In this document: one piece after another, positions 1-6,151 of the stretch
Layout of the letters: each line of letters starts with the position of its first letter
Numbering within the stretch: position 1 is the first letter of the stretch
Assembly: GCA_964429075.1 (NCBI GenBank)
Contig: CAYSBA010000069.1
Location: forward strand, 1-6,151
Origin: CAYSBA01 sp964429075 [NCBI: uncultured bacterium]
GTDB lineage: Bacteria > CAYSBA01
Direction of reading: 5' to 3'
DNA: 6,151 nucleotides
Translations under genes and position numbers: made by a program
The notes under the pieces: generated by a model
Seen by the model: the letters and a program-made list of their open reading frames with translations, nothing else
What the model was told of the DNA's origin: nothing
The model's database searches: none

Positions 1-45
1 CTTCAGACCATAGCTTCTAAATATTGTCTCAGTCTTGATTGTCAT
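1..45 (-). CDS. Possible start of a downstream gene overlapping the RHS 3' end (partial, tentative)
   Basis: An ATG at 43-45 on the minus strand opens a frame of 15 sense codons (MTIKTETIFRSYGLK) that runs off the window edge and overlaps the end of the RHS gene by 17 bases in another frame. A TAA lies four codons upstream of the ATG, and a GTG at 49-51 is an alternative start. No Shine-Dalgarno sequence is seen, so translation would rely on coupling. In polymorphic toxin loci the gene right after the toxin usually encodes its immunity protein, which makes the position suggestive. Fifteen open codons are expected by chance quite often, so this is a low-confidence call. Confidence 0.28.
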   Translation of the reverse strand, partial: MTIKTETIFRSYGLK

Positions 46-3000
46 GGGCACTGATTAGCGCATTAAAAGATGTAGAGACGATATTTGTTTCTGTCTGGAT
101 ATTCTCCTTATTAAACTTTGATATATGGGCATTAATGGTCCTGTCATTTAAGACTTTATGTACACCTCTACTGACTTTCCCATAAAAAGACTCCAACTTA
201 CTCGGTTCAAAGTTTGCCCTGATCAGTCTGTCAGATATCTCTTTTTGCTTTAAAGGGTTTTTCCTGAAAAGACTAAAGATTTTCCCCTTTGTAAATTTGA
301 CAACAGAGCTACTCAATATCTTGCTAAAAACAAATTGTGATGTCTTTTTAAAAAACATCTTTACATAGTGTACCTTTTCGCCAAAATATTTTTTTATTCC
401 AACCTCTCCTGCATAATCTATAGCTAACCCAACAACACTTGTTACAAGCTTCTCCTCACCTGCAAATGTAGCACCTACTACAAATCCCTTAACAAAGTGT
501 AAACTCAAACGACCAAAACTGGCATTTGGATTATCAATATAGGCCTGATAGGCCTCAATTGTTCCATTTGCAATTCCAAAAACAACAATCTGCACATACC
601 TACCATTGTCATCTTTATATCTTGTTGGATTGTGGTAGGAGTAGGTGTAGGGATCGCAGGAGAGAGGATTTTTAAGACATAGCGATGGATTAGTTTCAAG
701 AAGTGGCTCAGGGCTAAGCCAGAGCCCAAGTCCCACAATAAGATATCTGTTTGTAGCATATAAAAGACCACTGTTTTTATCATATCTATTCCCAACAAAA
801 CCAAATTCACCATCCTCTCCAAGAAAATCACCATAGGGACCATACTCCCTTTTCTCTATATTTCCATCATCATGACTAACAAAAACAGGACTGTTAAGAT
901 AATCCAGGTGATAGTAACTTATCCTCTCATCACCATCATTGCTACAGCCATCCTTGCAGGTCATAAGGGATAAAAGCATAATCAAGGATGTAAAATACTT
1001 TAAAGCAAAAACAGTCCCCTGTTCTCTTAAGATCAACATAAATAGTATTAGCAAACCACCAAGTATTATTGAAAAAATAAGCCAGAACAGGTCGTTATCA
1101 AATGTAATTCCAGAGGCCTTGATACAGTTATTGCGATCAGTACAGATTTTGTTGCTTTCAATTTTTGCAACAAGCCTTTTCCCTGCATATATATACTTTG
1201 TAAGCCTGCCATTAATCAGAGAAGCATACCTATTTAGATAGATTATGGTCTTTCCATTAGTAATCTTTCTCCTCCTTTGACCATCAAATCCGTAGGACAT
1301 CAAAACCCTGTTACCTTCGTTATCCTTTACATCAATAAGCCTGCCCAACATATTCCATCTGTAAATTTTTTCTCCAGCTTTATTTAGTCTGCCTGCACTA
1401 TCCCATTTTAAATTTGATGAACCAATGCTTGATATCCTGTGAGTATTTTCTACATATTCAATGTTACCACTGTAAGCTAAAGATTTTTCACCATTTGCAT
1501 CTATCCTTTTTAATCTGAATAGATCCTCAAACTCCCACTTTATGTTTTGATTTTCTCTTTGCCAGCCGATCAGCCTGTTCAGTGCATCGTAGTGAAATGT
1601 CTCCTGTGTTCCCTCATCTGTTATCCTTTTTATAAGGTTATCAACAATGTCATAACTGTATGTGATACCATATTTGTTGCCATTGCTACCCACATTAAGG
1701 GAGATGAGCCTGCCCTTTATATCATATCCTCTTTTTTCCTCTATTTGGCCATCGTCATAAAGGGCATCTTCAACAAAACCAAGTCTGTTTATGCTGTATG
1801 CAACAACTCCATCTATTGCAATTAAGCTGGAATTTTTGGAATAACGATATGTTATCGTTGTATCATCAGGATAGACTACATCTTTTAATCTGCCGTGACG
1901 GTCAAAATCTGTCTTTATCAGGTAGTCCCCTGAATCTTTAATATGATGCAGTATCCTGTTTCTCCTCTTTCTTAGGTCATAACCGAACAAAACACATCTA
2001 TTTTCGAGCTCTGTTTCTTCGATCACACAGGCAAGTTTTGCTGTTGTATTACCATCTTTTAAAGCAGCACCACAGCCATCATAACTGTCGTAGATATAGC
2101 GGTACTCTATGTCACCATCTGCACCAAGATCTACAGATGTGACCCTTTCCAGTGAATCATAGCTAAACCGCACAACCGATCCATCAAACCAGCTCCTTTC
2201 GATCGGTACTGAATAAATAGAGTATGTATTAACAATCTTTCCAGTATCGGGAGAGTCCACAACAAGGAGTCTGCCAAGCCCATCATAGAGATATTTTACA
2301 AAAAGATTGTCCGGCAGCTTCACCTTGACCGGTCTGTCCATTGGATCATAACTGTACTCAAAAACATATTTATTTTTACCACTGTCGTATGTAATACTAC
2401 TTATTCTACCAAGGCCGTCTTTTATTACTACTTTCGGAGTATTATAATGATCATTCGATCTTTCTGTATCATCTGGGTCGTATATCAGACTCCTTTCACC
2501 ATCAAACTCCCATATCCTGATGCCACCATCAGGCTCAATCTGCTGCATTAGCCTTGCTATTGAATCGTAGAAAAACTCTGTTTTTGGTATATCATCCTTG
2601 ATAATCGGCTGATCAAGCGAAAGGATTGAATCCTGATCCAGTGTATCGGTGTAGAAAGGTTGATACACAAATTTTTTCTTCCCATATATACCGTAGAATG
2701 TGGTATTGCTTACAAGGAGTCTTTGTTGTCCACTAATACCATCGGTTTCTGTATTTATAAGAGATTGTATCTTTCTTCCATAGCCATCAAAAAGATCGTA
2801 TCTTGTTATTGCCTTTGATCTTTTGCCGTATTCTGGATTTATGTGGCTTATTAAAATAGAGACCGGACTTTTCAATATATACTCATACTGATAAGTGGGT
2901 TCATCTGAGCCATCGTCTGGGAAAAATTCTTTTTTCAGTCTGCCAAGTCCATCATACTCGTATCGATATACACCTCCATCTTCTGCAACAAATTCTGTAA

Positions 3001-5863
3001 TCCTTCCAAGACCACGATCATACTCTGCAGTTATACTATAGGTCGTCCCTTCCTTTAGATGCCATACCTCCCTTGTTGGATAGGTCTTTGTTGAATCATA
3101 ATCAATTGTTATCGTAAGATCTGTCTTTGTCTTTATTCCAGTTTTATTGCCATATTGATCATATTTGTATGCCCTTTGTAGGGTTTCGCTATTTTTATCA
3201 GATGGATCAATAAATACAGTCTTTCTCATCAAAAGCCCATCTTCTACTTCACCAAGATTTAGACCCACAAAGGGCTGTCCATCGTAGTAAAAACGCTCTA
3301 CACTATACGGTACATAATCTCCATCATACACCCTTTTTTCAATTACAATTCCAAAAAGCCAGCTTTGTCGTGAGTTATAGTAATCAAATTCGGTTATCCT
3401 TTCATCACCAGATTCTTCTACAAAACCCTCTTCTTCTATCCTTGTTTTGTTTGCAAACTCATCGTAAGTTATGGTTGTCTTTGATGTTACCGAACTGGCA
3501 TCTTCTCTGAATAGAGTCTGTCGGACCCCTTTGACCACTCCAAAACTGCCGAGATCATTTTTAACCACATCTGCTTCATATACCTTCTGTACTATTGCAT
3601 TTTGATCTTCATCTGTAAATAAATCCTTCTCTACCATACCAGAAAGGACCCTATCATACTCTGGAGGCTGATAAAAATTGATAATCTCAACCAGTCCAGC
3701 GTCGTTAGAATCGCCATCTATTCTCTTTTTAACAAATCTGAAACCATAGAACCTTCTTGTAGTGCCATCGTATATGCCGTCTCTATAATCAAAGTCTTTT
3801 TGTATAAAAAGTGACATACTGTCGGTCTCTGTGATTGATGTTACAACCCATTTATTTACAGGGGTGTTAAAGTCCCACGGAGAACCAACCCTTTTTGCCT
3901 CTTTGGACAGGATTGCTGTGGTACTGTATTCTACTGTTCTTATAAGACCTCTTCCATTGTTTATACTCCTGAGAAGAAGGGCATAAGTTTCATCGCCATT
4001 ACCGAAAAGCTCTATATAGGCAAACTTTTGACCATCCTGCACTACAATATCTTTTGTCCTGTTACCATCCATATCAGCAAGACCTATATAGGTATCTTCT
4101 TCCCTCTGAGGCAGGTTTGAAATCCAGTACTCAAGGGGTCTCATACCATCTGGAGATAATAAATAAACTACAGCGGTCGTATACTCATAGTGCAAAAGAT
4201 CTGATATACCATCTTTATTTATATCTCCAACAATCCAGTCTTGAGGATCAAGATTCTGATCTAATCCAGAGACCCTTTTATAATATTCAAAATGTCCCAT
4301 ACCCGTGGATAGCCATATATCAAAATACCCCCTTTGAAAGCTCAAAATATCAGATAGGCCATCTCCATTTACATCAGCGAGTCTAATATTTCTTTGAGAG
4401 AACATAACTGTCTGATCCTGTGATACCGGTCCTGCCATAACAGGCTCTGAAAATCTACCATTACCAAGATTCTTGACAAAAAAGATACCATCATCTGAGG
4501 ATATCAGGATGTCAGTTAATCCATCTCCATTCTGATCGCTGAATCTCACGTCTGGATCATTGATATCGATAGACAGACCGGGACTTATCTCAACAGATCT
4601 ATCGAAAGAGGCACCATAATTTCCCCTCATATATTTTATATGATCACTGAATATGGTTATCAGGTCCGCTATCGAATCTCCATCTATATCGCAAAAACTT
4701 GCATATGAATTACTCAGGGAGAAAGATGGAGATAGTTCGAATACCCTCTCCTGGTCAAAGGTATCATCACCGAGATTTATTCGATATCTCCAGTTACCTG
4801 CCTCGGTCTTTAAAAAGTCAGAAAGGCCATCTCCATCTATATCCATTAATGTATTGTCCTGATTGCTCAGATATGAAGATGGTGCATTCTCCATGAAATG
4901 AACACTATAGCTCTCCTTTTGTGGTAGGTTTGAATAATAGTCAAATGAAAGCTCAGGGAGGTCTGTTCCATCCGATGCAGTGATCTTTATGTTTGAAAGC
5001 TCCCTGTATAGACCCTCTTTATATCCAAAAGCATATCTATACAAAATTCTATCTCCCTGTTGTACAACGATCTCTCTTAGACGTGCTTTGCATTCTGTGA
5101 TAATACCGGATGTTGAGCTTACAATATCAATATCTGTTTCGGTATAGTTAAACGTGACTCGGTTAATAAGATTCTGATCATAAAAGTTGTATTCTATATT
5201 TGATATATAGGGTCTTCGACCATGTTTTTCATATCTATAAATAATGGTGTTACCAAACCTATCTACAATCTTGTTTAAGTACCAGCTATAGGTACCATAT
5301 TTACCCTCAAGAACAGAATCATTGCCTGCACCAAAATAGTAGATCAGGCGATTGTATTTAAGGGTCCAGGTATCGCTGGCCTTATCGTAAACAAGCTGCA
5401 TTGGATTGCCTGGATCCTGTTTTTCTGGATAGAATGTGTTGTCTGAGTCTTTAATTAGCTCTCTCGAGCCACCCAGACCTATTAATTGAAATGGTCCTGA
5501 AAAGTTGGACTGCATAACCTCATCAGGAATACCTGCTCTTATACTCCACTTTATATAGGGGATATTTAGCGACCATCCTGGTGCAATCTGTGTACACATG
5601 CCGTATGACGTAGAGTAGGTAACTGCAAGAGATGGTGTCAGGCCACCTGCTCCATCAGGGACCCTTACCGGTACACTGTATGTAAATGTGCCTGTAGATG
5701 GATTTGGATTGAAGCTGTCACCCATACCCTCGATACTTCCAGGACCCTTTGGTAGCTTTATAATCTGTGGTGAGATACCATCTTTTATAGGAGTAGCATA
5801 TATTGAAAAAAAGATACTAAATACGCCAATTAGTACACCTACACAAAGGCCCCCTCTTTTCAT
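29..5863 (-). CDS. Exported SpvB/TcaC-type RHS repeat protein (fused TcB-TcC-like polymorphic toxin candidate)
   Basis: Complete 1944-residue protein ending in TGA. Residues 1-23 look like a Sec signal peptide: MKRGG, a hydrophobic core, then likely cleavage after A23. Domains in order: SpvB N-terminal domain about 30-310 (LPKGPGSIEGMGDSF, GAGGLTPSLAVTYST, GWSLNIP); six FG-GAP/VCBS repeats about 338-624; TcdB-like middle domain about 625-790 (SINNGRGLIRTVEYST, then GIYDGTTRRFYGFRFV); YD/RHS repeats about 795-1570; a two-helix hydrophobic insert 1571-1646; RHS core 1647-1755; unrecognised tip 1756-1944. In Tc toxins the TcB and TcC parts form a shell around a toxic C-terminus; here both parts are one chain with its own export signal, and no TcA gene is visible. 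The start is supported by a well-placed AAGAGGT 13 bases after the upstream stop. The frame is intact throughout. Family assignment is firm; toxin function, target and final location are inferred. It could instead be a surface or adhesion protein. Confidence 0.96.
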   Translation of the reverse strand: MKRGGLCVGVLIGVFSIFFSIYATPIKDGISPQIIKLPKGPGSIEGMGDSFNPNPSTGTFTYSVPVRVPDGAGGLTPSLAVTYSTSYGMCTQIAPGWSLNIPYIKWSIRAGIPDEVMQSNFSGPFQLIGLGGSRELIKDSDNTFYPEKQDPGNPMQLVYDKASDTWTLKYNRLIYYFGAGNDSVLEGKYGTYSWYLNKIVDRFGNTIIYRYEKHGRRPYISNIEYNFYDQNLINRVTFNYTETDIDIVSSTSGIITECKARLREIVVQQGDRILYRYAFGYKEGLYRELSNIKITASDGTDLPELSFDYYSNLPQKESYSVHFMENAPSSYLSNQDNTLMDIDGDGLSDFLKTEAGNWRYRINLGDDTFDQERVFELSPSFSLSNSYASFCDIDGDSIADLITIFSDHIKYMRGNYGASFDRSVEISPGLSIDINDPDVRFSDQNGDGLTDILISSDDGIFFVKNLGNGRFSEPVMAGPVSQDQTVMFSQRNIRLADVNGDGLSDILSFQRGYFDIWLSTGMGHFEYYKRVSGLDQNLDPQDWIVGDINKDGISDLLHYEYTTAVVYLLSPDGMRPLEYWISNLPQREEDTYIGLADMDGNRTKDIVVQDGQKFAYIELFGNGDETYALLLRSINNGRGLIRTVEYSTTAILSKEAKRVGSPWDFNTPVNKWVVTSITETDSMSLFIQKDFDYRDGIYDGTTRRFYGFRFVKKRIDGDSNDAGLVEIINFYQPPEYDRVLSGMVEKDLFTDEDQNAIVQKVYEADVVKNDLGSFGVVKGVRQTLFREDASSVTSKTTITYDEFANKTRIEEEGFVEESGDERITEFDYYNSRQSWLFGIVIEKRVYDGDYVPYSVERFYYDGQPFVGLNLGEVEDGLLMRKTVFIDPSDKNSETLQRAYKYDQYGNKTGIKTKTDLTITIDYDSTKTYPTREVWHLKEGTTYSITAEYDRGLGRITEFVAEDGGVYRYEYDGLGRLKKEFFPDDGSDEPTYQYEYILKSPVSILISHINPEYGKRSKAITRYDLFDGYGRKIQSLINTETDGISGQQRLLVSNTTFYGIYGKKKFVYQPFYTDTLDQDSILSLDQPIIKDDIPKTEFFYDSIARLMQQIEPDGGIRIWEFDGERSLIYDPDDTERSNDHYNTPKVVIKDGLGRISSITYDSGKNKYVFEYSYDPMDRPVKVKLPDNLFVKYLYDGLGRLLVVDSPDTGKIVNTYSIYSVPIERSWFDGSVVRFSYDSLERVTSVDLGADGDIEYRYIYDSYDGCGAALKDGNTTAKLACVIEETELENRCVLFGYDLRKRRNRILHHIKDSGDYLIKTDFDRHGRLKDVVYPDDTTITYRYSKNSSLIAIDGVVAYSINRLGFVEDALYDDGQIEEKRGYDIKGRLISLNVGSNGNKYGITYSYDIVDNLIKRITDEGTQETFHYDALNRLIGWQRENQNIKWEFEDLFRLKRIDANGEKSLAYSGNIEYVENTHRISSIGSSNLKWDSAGRLNKAGEKIYRWNMLGRLIDVKDNEGNRVLMSYGFDGQRRRKITNGKTIIYLNRYASLINGRLTKYIYAGKRLVAKIESNKICTDRNNCIKASGITFDNDLFWLIFSIILGGLLILFMLILREQGTVFALKYFTSLIMLLSLMTCKDGCSNDGDERISYYHLDYLNSPVFVSHDDGNIEKREYGPYGDFLGEDGEFGFVGNRYDKNSGLLYATNRYLIVGLGLWLSPEPLLETNPSLCLKNPLSCDPYTYSYHNPTRYKDDNGRYVQIVVFGIANGTIEAYQAYIDNPNASFGRLSLHFVKGFVVGATFAGEEKLVTSVVGLAIDYAGEVGIKKYFGEKVHYVKMFFKKTSQFVFSKILSSSVVKFTKGKIFSLFRKNPLKQKEISDRLIRANFEPSKLESFYGKVSRGVHKVLNDRTINAHISKFNKENIQTETNIVSTSFNALISAHDNQD
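32..598 (-). other. C-terminal variable tip of the RHS protein (candidate effector, unrecognised)
   Basis: Residues 1756-1944 follow the core and match no toxin family I recognise. The first part (about 1756-1823) is hydrophobic and glycine-rich (FVKGFVVGATFAGEE, SVVGLAIDYAGEVGI), similar in character to the linker helices that often follow RHS cores. The second part (1824-1919) has 23 K/R against 6 D/E in 96 residues, unlike the aspartate-rich remainder of the protein, and alternates basic and aromatic or aliphatic residues. The last 25 residues are polar. No cysteine is present, and no HNH, ADP-ribosyltransferase, deaminase or peptidase motif is evident. A nucleic-acid- or membrane-targeting effector would fit the charge, but that is only an inference. 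Confidence 0.7.
599..925 (-). other. RHS-associated core domain with a divergent self-cleavage motif
   Basis: Residues 1647-1755. Landmarks: YYHLDYLNSPVFVSHDDG (typical YYHxDHLGSxxxVTDxxG), REYGPYGDFLGEDGEFGFVG, NRYDKNSGLLYATNRY, WLSPEPL, YSYHNPTRYKDDNGR. In Tc C-proteins the core is a self-cleaving aspartyl protease that frees the C-terminal toxin after a DPxGL-like motif. Here the arginine (R1706) is kept, but the first catalytic position is E1719 instead of D. The second aspartate (D1751) is kept, with the motif reading DDNGR rather than DPxGL. A C1729/C1736 pair lies between the two. Whether it still cleaves itself cannot be judged from sequence. Confidence 0.88.
926..1153 (-). other. Insert with two hydrophobic segments and a lipobox-like cysteine, between YD repeats and RHS core
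   Basis: Residues 1571-1646 interrupt the normally close junction between the last YD strands (LVAKIE) and the core (SYYHLDYLNS). Segment one, 1592-1612, has no charged residue over 21 positions (starts LFWLIFSIILGG). A short loop with R1613, E1614 and K1622 follows. Segment two, about 1623-1635, ends in LLSLMTC with the cysteine at 1636, then a polar acidic tail (KDGCSNDGDE). Cysteine pairs flank the hairpin: C1574/C1580 before it, C1636/C1640 after it. If the N-terminus is exported, segment one would enter the membrane and segment two would return, leaving the basic loop inside and C1636 outside. This topology is inferred. Confidence 0.8.
1154..3481 (-). repeat. YD/RHS repeat array of the RHS protein
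   Basis: Residues about 795-1570 hold many degenerate units of the form YDxxGRL followed by a short hydrophobic strand and a PDG or DG turn. Clear ones are YEYDGLGRLKKEFFPDDG (968-985), YLYDGLGRLLVVDSPDTG (1191-1208), FSYDSLERVTSVDLGADG (1233-1250), TDFDRHGRLKDVVYPDD (1318-1334), RGYDIKGRLISLN (1378-1390), FHYDALNRLIGW (1423-1434) and YRWNMLGRLIDVKDNEG (1501-1517). A cysteine pair, C1264 and C1279, sits where many RHS proteins have a C-x(n)-G-x-L-C motif. The array ends with TKYIYAGKRLVAKIE (1555-1569), the usual last strands before the core. In known structures these repeats spiral into a hollow shell. DNA copies are too divergent to count as direct repeats. Confidence 0.93.
3584..3991 (-). 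other. TcdB-like middle domain of the RHS protein
   Basis: Residues about 625-760. Recognisable landmarks are LLRSINNGRGLIRTVEYST (compare the usual L-x-S-I-x-N-G-x-G motif after the propeller), NKWVVTSITETDSMS, and DYRDGIYDGTTRRFYGFRFV, which matches the conserved Y-x-D-G-x-x-x-x-E/R-R-x-F-x-G-F motif of TcdB and SpvB-RHS proteins. The region bridges propeller and RHS repeats. Boundaries are approximate. Confidence 0.8.
3992..4852 (-). repeat. Six FG-GAP/VCBS-type calcium-loop repeats (propeller blades) within the RHS protein
   Basis: Six DxDGDGxxD-like loops begin at residues D341, D392, D443, D497, D547 and D597, with spacings of 51, 51, 54, 50 and 50 residues. Examples are DIDGDGLSD, DQNGDGLTD and DVNGDGLSD. 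Loop positions 1, 3, 5 and 9 carry D or N in all six, even in the divergent DINKDGISD and DMDGNRTKD, so calcium binding could be kept in each. Most units continue with a strand rich in aromatic residues and a short glycine turn such as NLGNGRF. In TcB proteins this part forms a beta-propeller beside the shell. Blade number and metal binding are inferred from sequence. Confidence 0.9.
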
Positions 5864-5867
5864 TTTT

Positions 5868-5874
5868 ACCTCTT
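5868..5874 (-). promoter_or_regulatory. Ribosome binding site of the RHS gene
   Basis: On the minus strand AAGAGGT lies five bases (counted from its last G) before the ATG at 5861-5863, in the 13-base gap after the upstream TAA. It is a good match to the anti-Shine-Dalgarno core and fixes the start that gives a full signal peptide. The short gap leaves no room for a separate promoter or terminator, so expression probably comes from a promoter upstream of the window, with possible translational coupling to the preceding gene. Confidence 0.8.
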
Positions 5875-5876
5875 GA

Positions 5877-6151
5877 TTATATCCTATCTGGACCTAAAAA
5901 GAACAGCTCAAAATTGTTCTGATCATCCGATACAAGAACCACTCCAAGAACCTCTCCCATGTTACCTGAAGATATTTCAATACCTCGTATATTCTCAGCG
6001 GTCCATGAACCAGGGAAAATAATCTCTTTTGTTTTTCTGCCCCAATTATTATGTATAATATCTCCTACCATCATTGTTAATTTGTATTCACCATTTACAT
6101 ATCTATCGAAGAGAAGATGCAGTCTGTTCATCGGATCAACAGTCATATCTA
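5877..6151 (-). CDS. C-terminal part of an unrecognised protein, possibly beta-propeller-like (5' end outside window)
   Basis: The frame is open from the window edge to a TAA at 5877-5879 and gives about 91 residues ending FFLGPDRI. The ATG at 6144-6146 is probably internal, because the codon before it is sense and no clear binding site can be seen within the few remaining bases. Two stretches look like one another: DPMNRLHLLFDRYVNGEYKL and, about 50 residues later, a segment with GEVLGVVLVSDDQNNFEL. Both have a hydrophobic strand, a polar D/N/G turn and a second strand, as in blades of Asp-box-like propellers, so the full protein may be a secreted or surface beta-repeat protein. No enzyme motif is visible. 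It lies 13 bases upstream of the RHS gene on the same strand, so the two are probably co-transcribed and could act together. The coding call is good; the fold is a weak inference. Confidence 0.75.
   Translation of the reverse strand, partial: DMTVDPMNRLHLLFDRYVNGEYKLTMMVGDIIHNNWGRKTKEIIFPGSWTAENIRGIEISSGNMGEVLGVVLVSDDQNNFELFFLGPDRI

Noticed and set aside
32-598. ADP-ribosyltransferase tip like that of Salmonella SpvB
   Set aside because: No recognisable R, STS and ExE motif series in residues 1756-1944; only the SpvB N-terminal domain is shared.
505-843. Minus-strand open frame of 112 codons in another frame of the RHS core
   Set aside because: Lies wholly inside the RHS gene and has no binding site or recognisable motif; the RHS frame is clearly the coding one.
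926-1153. Intein or insertion-sequence remnant as an explanation of the hydrophobic insert
   Set aside because: Only about 76 residues, no His-Asn end or nuclease motif, frame fully kept, and no inverted or direct repeats seen at its edges.
939-1241. Plus-strand open frame of 100 codons opposite the hydrophobic insert
   Set aside because: Fully antisense to the RHS gene, no binding site or family resemblance; open because of the composition of the opposite strand.
1547-1825. Plus-strand open frame of 92 codons with hydrophobic stretches
   Set aside because: Antisense to YD repeats; the hydrophobic look comes from reading the complement of a polar repeat region.
4054-4896. Plus-strand open frames (4054-4386, 4653-4862, 4699-4896) opposite the VCBS repeats
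   Set aside because: Shadows of the calcium-loop repeats; no start signals, and two overlap each other.
5795-5863. N-terminal lipoprotein signal using C7
   Set aside because: The cysteine lies before the hydrophobic core (MKRGGLC), so it cannot be a lipobox; a normal Sec signal fits better.
5688-5876. Plus-strand open frame of 62 codons over the RHS 5' end
   Set aside because: Proline-rich antisense product with no support; overlaps the well-supported start and binding site of the RHS gene.

Overview
The window (about 6.15 kb, roughly 40% GC by eye) is almost entirely one minus-strand gene. It encodes a 1944-residue exported protein of the SpvB/TcaC-RHS family. Read from right to left it holds: the last 91 codons of an upstream gene (5877-6151, 5' end outside the window); a 13-base gap carrying a good ribosome binding site; the giant RHS gene (29-5863); and a possible overlapping start of another minus-strand gene at 1-45. 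There is no intergenic stretch above 13 bases between the two clear genes, so they are probably one transcription unit. No RNA gene, mobile element, CRISPR array, promoter or terminator can be supported.

The RHS protein resembles the TcB and TcC parts of insecticidal Tc toxins fused in one chain. In order it has a Sec signal peptide (1-23), an SpvB N-terminal domain (about 30-310), six evenly spaced FG-GAP/VCBS calcium-loop repeats (about 338-624), a TcdB-like middle domain (about 625-790), a long YD/RHS repeat array (about 795-1570), an insert with two hydrophobic segments (1571-1646), the RHS-associated core (1647-1755) and a 189-residue unrecognised C-terminal tip. In known family members the RHS array forms a hollow shell that encloses the C-terminal effector. 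That role is inferred here.

Three features stand out. The hydrophobic insert lies between the last YD strands and the core, and ends in a cysteine in a lipobox-like setting. One of the two aspartates thought to drive core self-cleavage is a glutamate here, and the cleavage motif is also altered. The tip is strongly basic and matches no toxin family I recognise.

Organism: the signal peptide and SpvB/RHS architecture suggest a Gram-negative-type bacterium. Sampled arginine codons are nearly all AGG/AGA, and ATA is common for isoleucine. That bias is often seen in thermophilic or deep-branching bacteria (for example Deferribacterota- or Thermodesulfobacteria-like lineages), but the lineage call is only a guess.
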